Shown here piece after piece: positions 1 to 7,804 of a DNA stretch of 64,000 nucleotides. The notes under the pieces are model-generated. The model saw nothing but the letters and a program-made list of their open reading frames with translations. It was not told where the DNA came from and ran no database searches. The stretch covers positions 1 to 64,000 of the forward strand of contig DASXFN010000034.1 of the NCBI GenBank assembly GCA_036489565.1. Direction: 5' to 3'. Within the stretch, counting starts at the first letter, position 1; every line of letters begins with the position of its first letter. The stretch comes from JAICKN01 sp036489565 (lineage in GTDB: Bacteria > Acidobacteriota > Terriglobia > Terriglobales > Acidobacteriaceae). A program made the position numbers and the translations under genes.

Positions 1-294
1 TCACAGTCAGTTCAAAAACCAGAGCTTCCTGATAGTCCGGGTGCCACGGCGACGCAGCAAACGCAAACCACGACACCAATTCAGCAGCCAAGCGGAACCG
101 CTGCCGCGCAACAAGGCAAAATCAGCGGTAGTGCTCTCTCCGAACCGGCGGGGGTTGCCATTGCGCCCGCGAAACAGCGGAGAGTGCGGTCCATTCTCAT
201 CAAGATGGGATTCATTGCAGGAGCAGGGATCGCCCTAGGTACTGTCGCGGCGCTTTCCGCGGCCAGTCCCGGCAAACCGCCAGGCGCGCAATAA
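1..294 (+). CDS. C-terminal end of an unidentified membrane or secreted protein (5' end outside window)
   Basis: Frame 1 is open from the first base to a TAA at 292-294, giving 97 residues. The first 55 or so are rich in Gln, Thr and Pro (low complexity). A Lys/Arg-rich stretch follows, then a hydrophobic Gly/Ala-rich helix of about 20 residues (MGFIAGAGIALGTVAALSAA) and a short Pro/Gly tail. That pattern resembles the C-terminal anchor of an acidobacterial secreted or FecR-like protein, but the catalytic or binding part is missing, so no function is assigned. It runs into the kinase-like gene with no terminator. Confidence 0.6.
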   Translation, partial: SQSVQKPELPDSPGATATQQTQTTTPIQQPSGTAAAQQGKISGSALSEPAGVAIAPAKQRRVRSILIKMGFIAGAGIALGTVAALSAASPGKPPGAQ

Positions 295-324
295 CGCGCG
301 GTGCTTTCCAAATCATCACTATCC

Positions 325-1038
325 ATGAAAAATAAAACTACATCTCAAGCTCGCCCGGTCACTCCAATTTTGCTTAGTTTTTCCGGAATGGATGGCTCCG
401 GCAAGAGCACCCAGATCGAGCAGCTATGCGACGATCTCGCCAATTCTGGATTCACCGTCAAGCGAGTCGAGTTTTGGAATAATGTGGTGGCTTTTTCTTC
501 CCTGCGGGCCGATTTCAGCCGCAGAGTTTTGCAAAGCGATGGAGAAGTCGGACGTCCCGATAAACCGGCGAATCGCAATGACAAAAATGCGCGTAAATGG
601 TATTTGATCGCTGGCCGACATGTCTTGTATCTGTTCGACGCCATGAAGCTTCGGCGCGTAGTCAACACGATGCTCACCGGCGCCACCGACATAATCATTT
701 TTGATCGCTACATTTACGATCAACTGGCGACGCTGCCGTTGGAAAATTCGTTTACCAACGCCTACGCAAATTTCATTCTCAAACTTGTTCCCAAGCCTGA
801 TATTTCCTTCCTGATTGATGCAGTGCCTGAGGTCGCCCGCGCCCGCAAACCTGAGTACCCCCTGGACTTCATGCATCGTTATCGCAAGGCGTATTTGCGG
901 CTTTCCACCATTGCAGGCCTCACCGTGATCCCACCGTTAAACATTGAAGAAGCGCACCGCGCAATCTTGCGGGAAATCGAGCCTCGACTTCAGCGTCCTC
1001 TCACGGGCAGCGACTTCGCGTCCGTTGTGCCCGCTTAA
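325..1038 (+). CDS. Thymidylate-kinase-like P-loop kinase in an EPS locus
   Basis: A 237-residue protein of the dTMP kinase family, which transfers phosphate from ATP to dTMP. The P-loop is GMDGSGKST near the N-terminus. The DRY-type motif FDRYIYDQ lies mid-protein, followed by PDISFLIDAVPEVARARKPE, corresponding to the family strand and LID region. I chose the ATG; an in-frame GTG at 301 would add eight residues, and neither has a clear ribosome site. The gene sits immediately upstream of glycosyltransferases rather than beside replication genes, and no tmk-holB pairing is visible. It may therefore phosphorylate a nucleotide or sugar for polymer synthesis instead of being the housekeeping Tmk. 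That role is inference. Confidence 0.75.
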   Translation: MKNKTTSQARPVTPILLSFSGMDGSGKSTQIEQLCDDLANSGFTVKRVEFWNNVVAFSSLRADFSRRVLQSDGEVGRPDKPANRNDKNARKWYLIAGRHVLYLFDAMKLRRVVNTMLTGATDIIIFDRYIYDQLATLPLENSFTNAYANFILKLVPKPDISFLIDAVPEVARARKPEYPLDFMHRYRKAYLRLSTIAGLTVIPPLNIEEAHRAILREIEPRLQRPLTGSDFASVVPA

Positions 1039-1087
1039 TTTCATCTTCCTCTGCTCATCTATTCACTTCCACATTTTATTTTTTACT

Positions 1088-1152
1088 TAAGGTGTTTACC
1101 CGAAGTACCTATAGGGATATGCCTTTGATTACTTAGTGGAACCAACACCTTA
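1088..1152 (+). promoter_or_regulatory. Long-spaced inverted repeat upstream of the GT2 gene
   Basis: Arms TAAGGTGTT (1088-1096) and AACACCTTA (1144-1152) are perfect 9-bp inverted copies with 47 bases between them, in an AT-rich spacer ahead of two overlapping glycosyltransferase genes. They could be paired operator half-sites. No protein binding is known. Confidence 0.25.
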
Positions 1153-1220
1153 GATTGGCGAGCCATCGAAGCTTTGCTCTTCGGAATTGTTGCACTTGGG
1201 GAAAGCATGGATTGCCGCCA

Positions 1221-1961
1221 ATGAGAATTACAAATGCCGCTGAGAAACTTGCCGTTGTCATCCCGACCTTGAACGAAGCTGGAAACATTCCAACTTTGAT
1301 TGACCGCCTCCAAAATGCGCTTGCCCCGGCAAACGTAAATTACGAATTAATCGTAGTGGATGATGACAGCCACGACGGCACAGGTGACGTGGTGCGTCAA
1401 TATGCGAAACACGATCCGCGAATTCGTTTGCTCGTTCGCACCGGCGAACGCGGCCTGGCAGGCGCGGTACTGCACGGATGGGCCCATACCGACGCCACGC
1501 TCCTCGGAGTCATTGATGCTGACTTGCAGCATCCTCCTGAGGTGCTCCCCGAATTGCTGAACGCGGTGCGCGAAGGAAATGATATTGCCATCGCCAGCCG
1601 CTACGCCATCAAGGAACTCGATTGCGTGGGAAACTGGAACGCAGCACGGCGTTTTATTTCCAAGGTGGGCACATGGGTCACCATGCCGCTGCAGCGCAGC
1701 AATGTCCGCGTGAAAGATCCTCTCTCCGGTTTCTTTGTGGTTCGCAGTGCTGCCATCAGCGGGCTGCATCTGCAACCGGAAGGCTTCAAGATTTTGCTGG
1801 AGATTTTAGTTAAGGGCAGAATTCAGAAAGCAGCTGAGATACCGTTTCAATTTGCAACCCGGCACTCCGGCAAGAGCAAGGCCGATGTGCGCGTAGCGCT
1901 GCAATATTTCTCGCTGCTGGGAAAGTTGTCCCGGCACGCGATCTTCCGGCTGGGCTCATGA
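1221..1961 (+). CDS. GT2 family glycosyltransferase, polyprenol-phosphate mannosyltransferase (DPM1)-like
   Basis: A 246-residue cytoplasmic GT-A enzyme expected to move a sugar from a nucleotide donor to polyprenyl phosphate. The N-terminus has the classic strand VVIPTLNEAGNIP. It continues with VVDDDSHDGT and the metal- and donor-binding signature DADLQHPPE, typical of the DPM1/GtrB group. No C-terminal membrane helices are present, so this is the soluble single-domain form. I start at the ATG before RITNAAEKL; an upstream TTG at 1155 would add 22 residues unlike the family. The stop overlaps the next start (ATGA), indicating translational coupling with the GT4 gene. Confidence 0.88.
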   Translation: MRITNAAEKLAVVIPTLNEAGNIPTLIDRLQNALAPANVNYELIVVDDDSHDGTGDVVRQYAKHDPRIRLLVRTGERGLAGAVLHGWAHTDATLLGVIDADLQHPPEVLPELLNAVREGNDIAIASRYAIKELDCVGNWNAARRFISKVGTWVTMPLQRSNVRVKDPLSGFFVVRSAAISGLHLQPEGFKILLEILVKGRIQKAAEIPFQFATRHSGKSKADVRVALQYFSLLGKLSRHAIFRLGS

Positions 1962-3358
1962 ACGTTTGTCTGGTAACGGCATTTCCCCCTAGCCATCAAG
2001 CACTAAACGAATACGGATTTCATATCGCCAGCGAGTTGCAGAAAATCCCTGGCATATCCCTGACTATTCTGGGCGATGATCTAGGCCCCGGGGAGCGTGA
2101 ACTTCCGGAATTTAATGTGCTTCGGTGCTGGGCTTTCGACCGTTTGAATAATGCCAGCCGGCTTCTTCGGACCATCAAGCATTTGAAGCCTGATGTGATC
2201 TGGTTCAACCTGGCTTTCGCCAGTTTCGGCGGCAAAGCTCTTCCCGCATTCATGGGTGTCTCCCTGCCCGCAATGGTGCGCATGCGCGGACATTACACGC
2301 ACGTCACCCTGCATCAGTTGATGGAAACCGTGGACCTGAAGGACGCGCAGGTGCGCTTCCCGATCTTCTACCGCGTGGGCGGATTTCTGGCCACCCAAGT
2401 TTTACTTTTCTCCAACTCCGTCTCCGTGCTGCTCCCCGCCTATCGCGATGTTTTGCGAAAGAAATATGGTCGCGGCGTCGTTTATGTGCGCAAGCACGGA
2501 ATCCTCACAGGGAAGCCGGAATATCCAGCGTTCGAGCAGCGAGGCAATCCCACTCATCGGGTTTTGGCCTTTGGAAAATGGGGGACTTACAAAAGACTCG
2601 AGCCCATGATTCAGGCGTTCTGTATTGCTTCGAAGAAAGTCCCCGATATGGAATTGTTGATCGGCGGCATGGACCATCCCAAGGCGTCGGGATATCTGAA
2701 TTCCGTCGCGGAGCAATGCCGCGACCTGCATAACATTAAATTTCTTGGATACGTACCGGAAGATGCCGTGGGTCCGCTTTTCCAAAGCGCCAGCATTGCG
2801 GTCATGCCCTACACATCCTCAGCGGGATCCAGCGGCGTAGCCCATCTGGCCTGCGCATATGGCGTTCCCATGATCGCCTGCGATATCCCGGATTTCCGTC
2901 AGCTTCGCGATGAAGAAGGGATCGCTATTGATCTTTTCGAGCCCGTGAATGTGGACCGCCTCGCTGAGAAGCTGGTCAGCTTGCTGGAAAATCCCGTCCG
3001 GCAACGCGAAATGGCATTGCAGAATTTTTCCGCCGCGCTGCGCATGAGCATGCCGGAAATCATGCGGGAATATTTAAGAAGCTTCCAGTTGCAAAGAAAC
3101 CTGGACGGACTGACTTCGGTTTCCAAGCTGCGTCGTCTGCCCCGCTGGCTCCCTTTCCGCTCTTTCCTGATGAACCGCGCGGTGCGCAAGTTGGCGCGCG
3201 TGCATTCCACCTACGCGCAGCCCGAAGACCTACCGCTGGATGACCAGCGTCAGCGTAGTGGAAGCGTGCTGAGCACCGGAGTCGCCGTTGAGGGCGATAT
3301 TGAAGACGCCATTCGGCGCGTTGAGCGCGGTATCGCTCCCACTAGCGGCGCCGCATGA
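1958..3358 (+). CDS. GT4 family glycosyltransferase
   Basis: A 466-residue GT-B fold glycosyltransferase, probably retaining, acting in the cytoplasm on a lipid-linked intermediate. The C-terminal Rossmann half shows LAFGKWGTYKRLEPMIQAF, then LGYVPEDAVGPLFQSASIAV and the donor-site region SSGVAHLACAYGVPMIACD. The usual E-x7-E pair is not obvious, so the donor cannot be named. It overlaps the preceding GT2 gene by four bases. Its last 43 codons (3230-3358) lie antisense over the end of the convergent glycosidase gene. That tail is charged and unlike GT4 domains, so it is probably a non-conserved extension. Confidence 0.85.
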   Translation: MNVCLVTAFPPSHQALNEYGFHIASELQKIPGISLTILGDDLGPGERELPEFNVLRCWAFDRLNNASRLLRTIKHLKPDVIWFNLAFASFGGKALPAFMGVSLPAMVRMRGHYTHVTLHQLMETVDLKDAQVRFPIFYRVGGFLATQVLLFSNSVSVLLPAYRDVLRKKYGRGVVYVRKHGILTGKPEYPAFEQRGNPTHRVLAFGKWGTYKRLEPMIQAFCIASKKVPDMELLIGGMDHPKASGYLNSVAEQCRDLHNIKFLGYVPEDAVGPLFQSASIAVMPYTSSAGSSGVAHLACAYGVPMIACDIPDFRQLRDEEGIAIDLFEPVNVDRLAEKLVSLLENPVRQREMALQNFSAALRMSMPEIMREYLRSFQLQRNLDGLTSVSKLRRLPRWLPFRSFLMNRAVRKLARVHSTYAQPEDLPLDDQRQRSGSVLSTGVAVEGDIEDAIRRVERGIAPTSGAA

Positions 3359-5053
3359 AGCCAGGCAAGTAACGACGACGGCAAGTATCCCCAAAGCCAC
3401 GAAGCGAAGCATTCGCTTACGGGTTCCCTCCCCGCCAATGATCGTTAACCCCGCAATGCCAATACCCGGGAACAGAAATATCATTCCCAGATTGCCTTTT
3501 CGGGCAGGGCCGTGGGTGTTCAAGGGAACGAGCTGGTTTGAGGATAAGGTAAGAGTTGAAACCACGCCCCCGCTGCCCGGAACCACGCTAGCGGGACTAA
3601 ACGTACAATCCACTCCAGCTGGCAATCCGGAACAGGAAAGCGCAACGACGCCCGGGAAAGAACCGGAGACTGGAAGCACCGTTACCTTCGAAGCTGCGGA
3701 ACTTCCCCATCTCATCGTCAGCGCCGCGGGCGTCGCGCCAACATGAATATTGGCCGACTGGCCTCCACAAGTGGGTTGAAACTCTACCTGGCCCGACATT
3801 TGATTGCGAATCGTGGGCTTACCTACTTCTTGAACGAACAATGAATACTTTCCGTTGTCTAGGGAATAACTGCAGACATCCATGGAATGAGTTCCAGCCT
3901 CAAGCCGTTCCAGAGGCATGAGATTTTTTCCGTCCGCGCTAATGTAAACCTGGTAATGGTCAACCGTGTCCTCGCTTCCCGCGCCGCTTAGGCTCCAGTG
4001 CAGCGAATTCCCGGACATTTTTGCCGCGACTGAAACACAGTTATCAATGCCGGATTCCACCTCGGTCGCCTCTTCATAGTCATTCCAGGTAGGAAGCTGC
4101 AACATTTCCAACTGGTTCGTGGAATTGTAAAGACCGTTGATTTTGACGAAAGTCTGCAGCCACGTCTCTCCGCATTGCTGACTCATGATGCGGTCCAGCC
4201 CCCAGGACGCCTTGGTGTCGTTAAATCCCTTATACGCGGCTCCTACGGTGTGCATGTGCGGATGCGCCAATCCCGCTTGGTAAAACTTGTTCATATAGCT
4301 CATGCCAAAGTCAGTCGTCGTCGGCCGCACCCAGGAATAACTGCCGTCTGTCACCGGGTGGGTAAATCCGTTGGCGTCCTCGAAAACCAGCACCGGATTC
4401 GTGGTCATCGTCGCCGCCGCTGCTTTCCAGTCCACCGGGAAGTGCAGCTCCACGTCGAAATTCGTCACTACAGGGCGCCCATCAATTCGCATGTAAGAAG
4501 GCGATGAAATAAAAGTCTGCTCGACATATCGCAGCAGCGAAATCAGCGTCTGCTGCGGCGTGCAGCCCGCGCAGGGACTCAATTGGACCGCGCCCTTGTC
4601 CACCATGATCGCAAAGGTGAATCCCGGATGCTGCTCTACTTCAGCCATCACGCGCAAGGTTGTGACATTGGTGTCGTCCGCCGGACCGTACCAGTCAACA
4701 ATGAGGCCATCCACTCCGCGGCTGATCATGTCCATGACTTGGCGGTGAATTTGCTCCGGATCCCAGGAGAGATAGCCCACCTGCATGTGCCGCTTGTCGC
4801 CAAACCAAGGCATTAAATGCGCAATGACTTTCGTGCGCGCACCGGGATATAGCAAGGAATGAATGTCCAGTTTACTGACGTTCGCAGCACCGGCGTTGCC
4901 GTTGCTTTGCGTCGCGAAGTTGTCGGCCGCGCTGGTATTGTTCGATGTAAGAGCTTCGAGGGTCGTGGTGGGAACGATTTTAAGGTTCCCGGCGAATACT
5001 GAGGCCGGGAATACCAATAGAACAGCCGCAATGGCAAGGATCCCCTTTGGCAT
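3230..5053 (-). CDS. Secreted GH71/GH99-like glycosidase with Fn3/Ig-like tail
   Basis: A 607-residue protein with a signal peptide (MPKGILAIAAVLLVFPASVFA). Residues about 60-345 form a TIM-barrel-type domain resembling the GH71/GH99 endo-mannanase group: MPWFGDKRHMQVGYLSWDP, then GVDGLIVDWYG, FNDTKASWGLDR and PTWNDYEEATEVESG. A Fn3-like segment (about 350-430), an Ig-like segment (about 440-505) and two hydrophobic stretches with a terminal Ig-like strand follow, the tail layout common on acidobacterial secreted proteins. It is a clear paralogue of the gene at 18730. In an EPS locus such an enzyme may trim or release the polymer. Substrate is unknown. Confidence 0.8.
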   Translation of the reverse strand: MPKGILAIAAVLLVFPASVFAGNLKIVPTTTLEALTSNNTSAADNFATQSNGNAGAANVSKLDIHSLLYPGARTKVIAHLMPWFGDKRHMQVGYLSWDPEQIHRQVMDMISRGVDGLIVDWYGPADDTNVTTLRVMAEVEQHPGFTFAIMVDKGAVQLSPCAGCTPQQTLISLLRYVEQTFISSPSYMRIDGRPVVTNFDVELHFPVDWKAAAATMTTNPVLVFEDANGFTHPVTDGSYSWVRPTTTDFGMSYMNKFYQAGLAHPHMHTVGAAYKGFNDTKASWGLDRIMSQQCGETWLQTFVKINGLYNSTNQLEMLQLPTWNDYEEATEVESGIDNCVSVAAKMSGNSLHWSLSGAGSEDTVDHYQVYISADGKNLMPLERLEAGTHSMDVCSYSLDNGKYSLFVQEVGKPTIRNQMSGQVEFQPTCGGQSANIHVGATPAALTMRWGSSAASKVTVLPVSGSFPGVVALSCSGLPAGVDCTFSPASVVPGSGGVVSTLTLSSNQLVPLNTHGPARKGNLGMIFLFPGIGIAGLTIIGGEGTRKRMLRFVALGILAVVVTCLASCGAASGSDTALNAPNGVFNIALNGDSGAQHASTTLTLVIQR

Positions 5054-5474
5054 CTCTTCTCCTGTGCAAATGGCCGGTGACGGGTTTGCAGCGTGCCCAC
5101 GCCCACATCAACCGGCAATTAGTTTTTCCTTGCATCAGAACCACGCCATCGCCGTCCTCGCATGACAGCAACGCGTGTGGAAGAAGAATGCGTACCCCAA
5201 CGCGAATCGCGGTACGCACGGATCAGATCTTGCTTTCTTTTTTGCCCAAAACAAACCATTCAAAGGGTCGCAACAAATTCCGTTTAGGGCAAAAACCTTT
5301 AAGGGAGAGTACCCAGATCACCTGATGAGAATCAATAAGACAAAAGCCTTATATGGATAGTTCACGAATCAATATTTTCAGTAGTTTACGTGAAGGGCAT
5401 GTACCAAGGTTAGTACTCGAGATCGACTAAATGAAGGGATGTTGCTTAGAATTTTCCCACGTCAAAAGGGCGAA
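5054..5474. other. 421-bp intergenic stretch upstream of the glycosidase gene
   Basis: No coding potential was recognised. It is AT-richer than its surroundings around 5220-5470 and lies between the start of the minus-strand glycosidase and the end of the minus-strand TPR gene, so the glycosidase promoter must lie here. I could not identify convincing -35/-10 elements or a terminator. Confidence 0.4.
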
Positions 5475-6674
5475 CTATTGATTCGGCGGAGTGTCAGGAA
5501 GCGAGGTTCCCTCTGGCGGAGGCGTCATCTGTTCCTGCGATGTACCCTGCGGACGCGGCTTTAGCTGAGGTTCGGGAATGGGTGTATTGTCGCGGCGCTT
5601 CAGGACGATTGGACCCGTTTGTGCTTTTTGCCTTTGTTCTCGAGCGACATTTAAATCGTGCTCTGAATCTTGACTGTTGGCGCTGGCCACTTCGCCCAGT
5701 CTCATACCCTGCATACGACGGTCTGTTGCCAGCGTCACTGCATCCGACGCGCCACCCGACGCCGCAGCCTCGCGATATAACTCCTGCGCCGTCTCTTCAT
5801 CGCCGTTCATTTCGGAAACGTATCCCATATTGTTCAGCGCGAATGCATTGTGCGGATCCAGCTTATATGCCTGCTGGAAATAATCTCGCGCCGCGGGAAC
5901 ATCATTGCGGTTCAATGCGGAGACGCCTTGCAGATTCAAGCGTGCCACGCGGGCTTCCACTGACTGTTCAGTCTCAATGCGCGCGCGCACCGCTTGCGCA
6001 TTTTTTTCGGCAACCTCGCTGATGGGTTTGCCGCGCCATTGCTTATCGGCGGAAACCACGATTTTGTCAGAAGAGTGCGTGTCCCCCGCTTGCTTATAAA
6101 AGCGGAAAGCCCCGCCCAGGTCTCCTTCGGCTTCCATCGTGTAACCGAGATTGTTGAGCGTGAACGGATTTTTAGGGTTCAGCGTCAGCGTCTGCCGCAG
6201 CATTTCATCCGCTTCCGCTGTGCGGCCCTCCGCCAGCAGGCTCATGGCATGAATATTTCCGCGATTCACACGCAGATCACGGCTGGCATAATTGCCCGTT
6301 ACCTCTTGGAGGGGACGCCCCTTCACATTGTCCACACTCGCTGCTTCAACCACCGACTCCGACCCCTGACGCGAAGCCAGTTCATAAAATTTCTCGGCCC
6401 GTTCGGCATTTCCTTTTAGCTCCGCAATGTAACCCAGGTTATTCAGCGTGTACGGATTGTCCGGATCGATCAGGTAGGCGCGATAAAAAAGCTTTTCCGC
6501 CTTCTCCAAGTCTCCTTTTTTCACCGCCTTGACGCCCTGCTGATTCAGGGATTGCACCGGCGTTGCCTTGCTGCCGCGGGGCAGGCGGATGTGAAGATCT
6601 CCGGCCCAGGCCAGCGACGATAGCAACACCATCCAGATGAAAAGCGCCCGACTTAGATTGGATTTATAGTTCAT
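5475..6674 (-). CDS. Secreted TPR-repeat protein with three internal modules
   Basis: A 399-residue protein with an N-terminal signal sequence ending near SSLAWA. I start at the ATG before NYKSNLSRAL; a longer reading adds six residues and no better signal. Three modules of roughly 100 residues each contain TPR helices with the core NPYTLNNLGYIAELKGN, NPFTLNNLGYTMEAEGD and NAFALNNMGYVSEMNGD. Each is followed by a short conserved coda of the type G-(R/K/M)-x-(L/I)-x-E-V-(T/A)-x-x-N. The C-terminal 60 residues are Pro/Gln-rich and probably disordered. It is divergent from the following secreted-protein gene. Likely a periplasmic scaffold for polymer assembly or export, by context only. Confidence 0.75.
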   Translation of the reverse strand: MNYKSNLSRALFIWMVLLSSLAWAGDLHIRLPRGSKATPVQSLNQQGVKAVKKGDLEKAEKLFYRAYLIDPDNPYTLNNLGYIAELKGNAERAEKFYELASRQGSESVVEAASVDNVKGRPLQEVTGNYASRDLRVNRGNIHAMSLLAEGRTAEADEMLRQTLTLNPKNPFTLNNLGYTMEAEGDLGGAFRFYKQAGDTHSSDKIVVSADKQWRGKPISEVAEKNAQAVRARIETEQSVEARVARLNLQGVSALNRNDVPAARDYFQQAYKLDPHNAFALNNMGYVSEMNGDEETAQELYREAAASGGASDAVTLATDRRMQGMRLGEVASANSQDSEHDLNVAREQRQKAQTGPIVLKRRDNTPIPEPQLKPRPQGTSQEQMTPPPEGTSLPDTPPNQ

Positions 6675-6845
6675 GCTTGCAATCAAATACACACTTCCAC
6701 CCAGCTATTTGCGTCAAATCTTTGATGCCGCTTCAGACCTTAGCGTTTGTACGATCTAGCCTCCTGAAATCTAAGGCCCGACAGCCTACCTCTTGCTTTG
6801 GACACGCATCCAAACCGACGAATTTAAACACTTTAACTATTGCCA

Positions 6846-7736
6846 ATGGCCCTTACCTTCAAACTCTCTTCGGCGGTGCTGGCGCTTAGCGCCATGGCAA
6901 GCGCGCAAAGCTTGCCAAGCGTAGCTCCCATACAGCAGCCTCCCGCGAACCCCGCAACTTTGGAACCGGTGCACTCCAAAAATTACGATCCGCTGCTCGA
7001 CTTGCCGCCTTTGTCTCAAAACAAGGTTTCCCTAATGGGCGGCACGGTCACCAAACTCGATCGCGTCCGCGACCTGATGGCGCTGCGCGTTTTCGGCGGC
7101 GATGAAACCAAGATTGCTTTTGATGTGCGCACAAAGTTCTACCGTGACGGCACGCAAGTGAAAGACCGCGAACTCCAGCAAGGACAACGAATCTACGTGG
7201 ACACCATGCTGAATGGGACCACTGTTTTCGCCAAAAACATATGGATCCAGAATGGCGCCGTTTCTGGCAATGGAACCGGGCAAATCGTTTCCTTCGATCA
7301 AAAGCGAAGCATCTTGAGACTTCGCGATGAGCTGACTGCTCAAACGCTGGACTTTCAGATCACTCCTAAAACGACTATCCACGAGGGGAACGCAGTCCGT
7401 GCCACCAATGTCCTGGTACCAGGATCGCTCGTCTCCCTCACCTTCGGTCCCGCGCAACAGAATCACGGCGTAGTGCAAGAAGTCACCATACTGGCGCGGC
7501 CCGGCTATTCTGTCTCATTTTTTGGATCGGTTACATTTCTTGATCTCTCCAATCAAACCCTTGCCGTGCGGAACAATAATGATGGCAAGACCTATGAAAT
7601 TCGCATTGATGGCATTTCCAAAGATACAATTCGCCAGTTGCACCCCGGCTCCGTAATCGGCGTCTCCGCCGTCTTCGACGGCAAAGACTACATGGCCCGT
7701 AGTTTGGGCGTTGCCCCCGTTAGTAATTCCCAATAG
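6846..7736 (+). CDS. Secreted protein with DUF5666-like beta domains
   Basis: A 296-residue protein with a signal peptide (ALTFKLSSAVLALSAMASAQ). It contains repeated beta-rich units of the type GGTVTKLDRVRDLMALRVFG, GQIVSFDQKRSILRLRDE and FGSVTFLDLSNQTLAVRNNN, each followed by a phrase resembling T-x-(F/I)-x-(D/E)-G and ending G-x-x-(V/I)-x-V. That is the OB-like pattern of DUF5666 proteins. I prefer the ATG; a TTG two codons earlier is possible. It faces the TPR gene divergently, sharing a 171-bp promoter region, and ends 69 bp from the convergent flippase gene. Function unknown. Confidence 0.7.
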   Translation: MALTFKLSSAVLALSAMASAQSLPSVAPIQQPPANPATLEPVHSKNYDPLLDLPPLSQNKVSLMGGTVTKLDRVRDLMALRVFGGDETKIAFDVRTKFYRDGTQVKDRELQQGQRIYVDTMLNGTTVFAKNIWIQNGAVSGNGTGQIVSFDQKRSILRLRDELTAQTLDFQITPKTTIHEGNAVRATNVLVPGSLVSLTFGPAQQNHGVVQEVTILARPGYSVSFFGSVTFLDLSNQTLAVRNNNDGKTYEIRIDGISKDTIRQLHPGSVIGVSAVFDGKDYMARSLGVAPVSNSQ

Positions 7737-7804
7737 AAAAGAAAAGCTTGCTTAGTGCGCCTGGAAATTGCATTTAGGAGCGCTGCGTTCAGAAGTCCGT
7801 CCGG

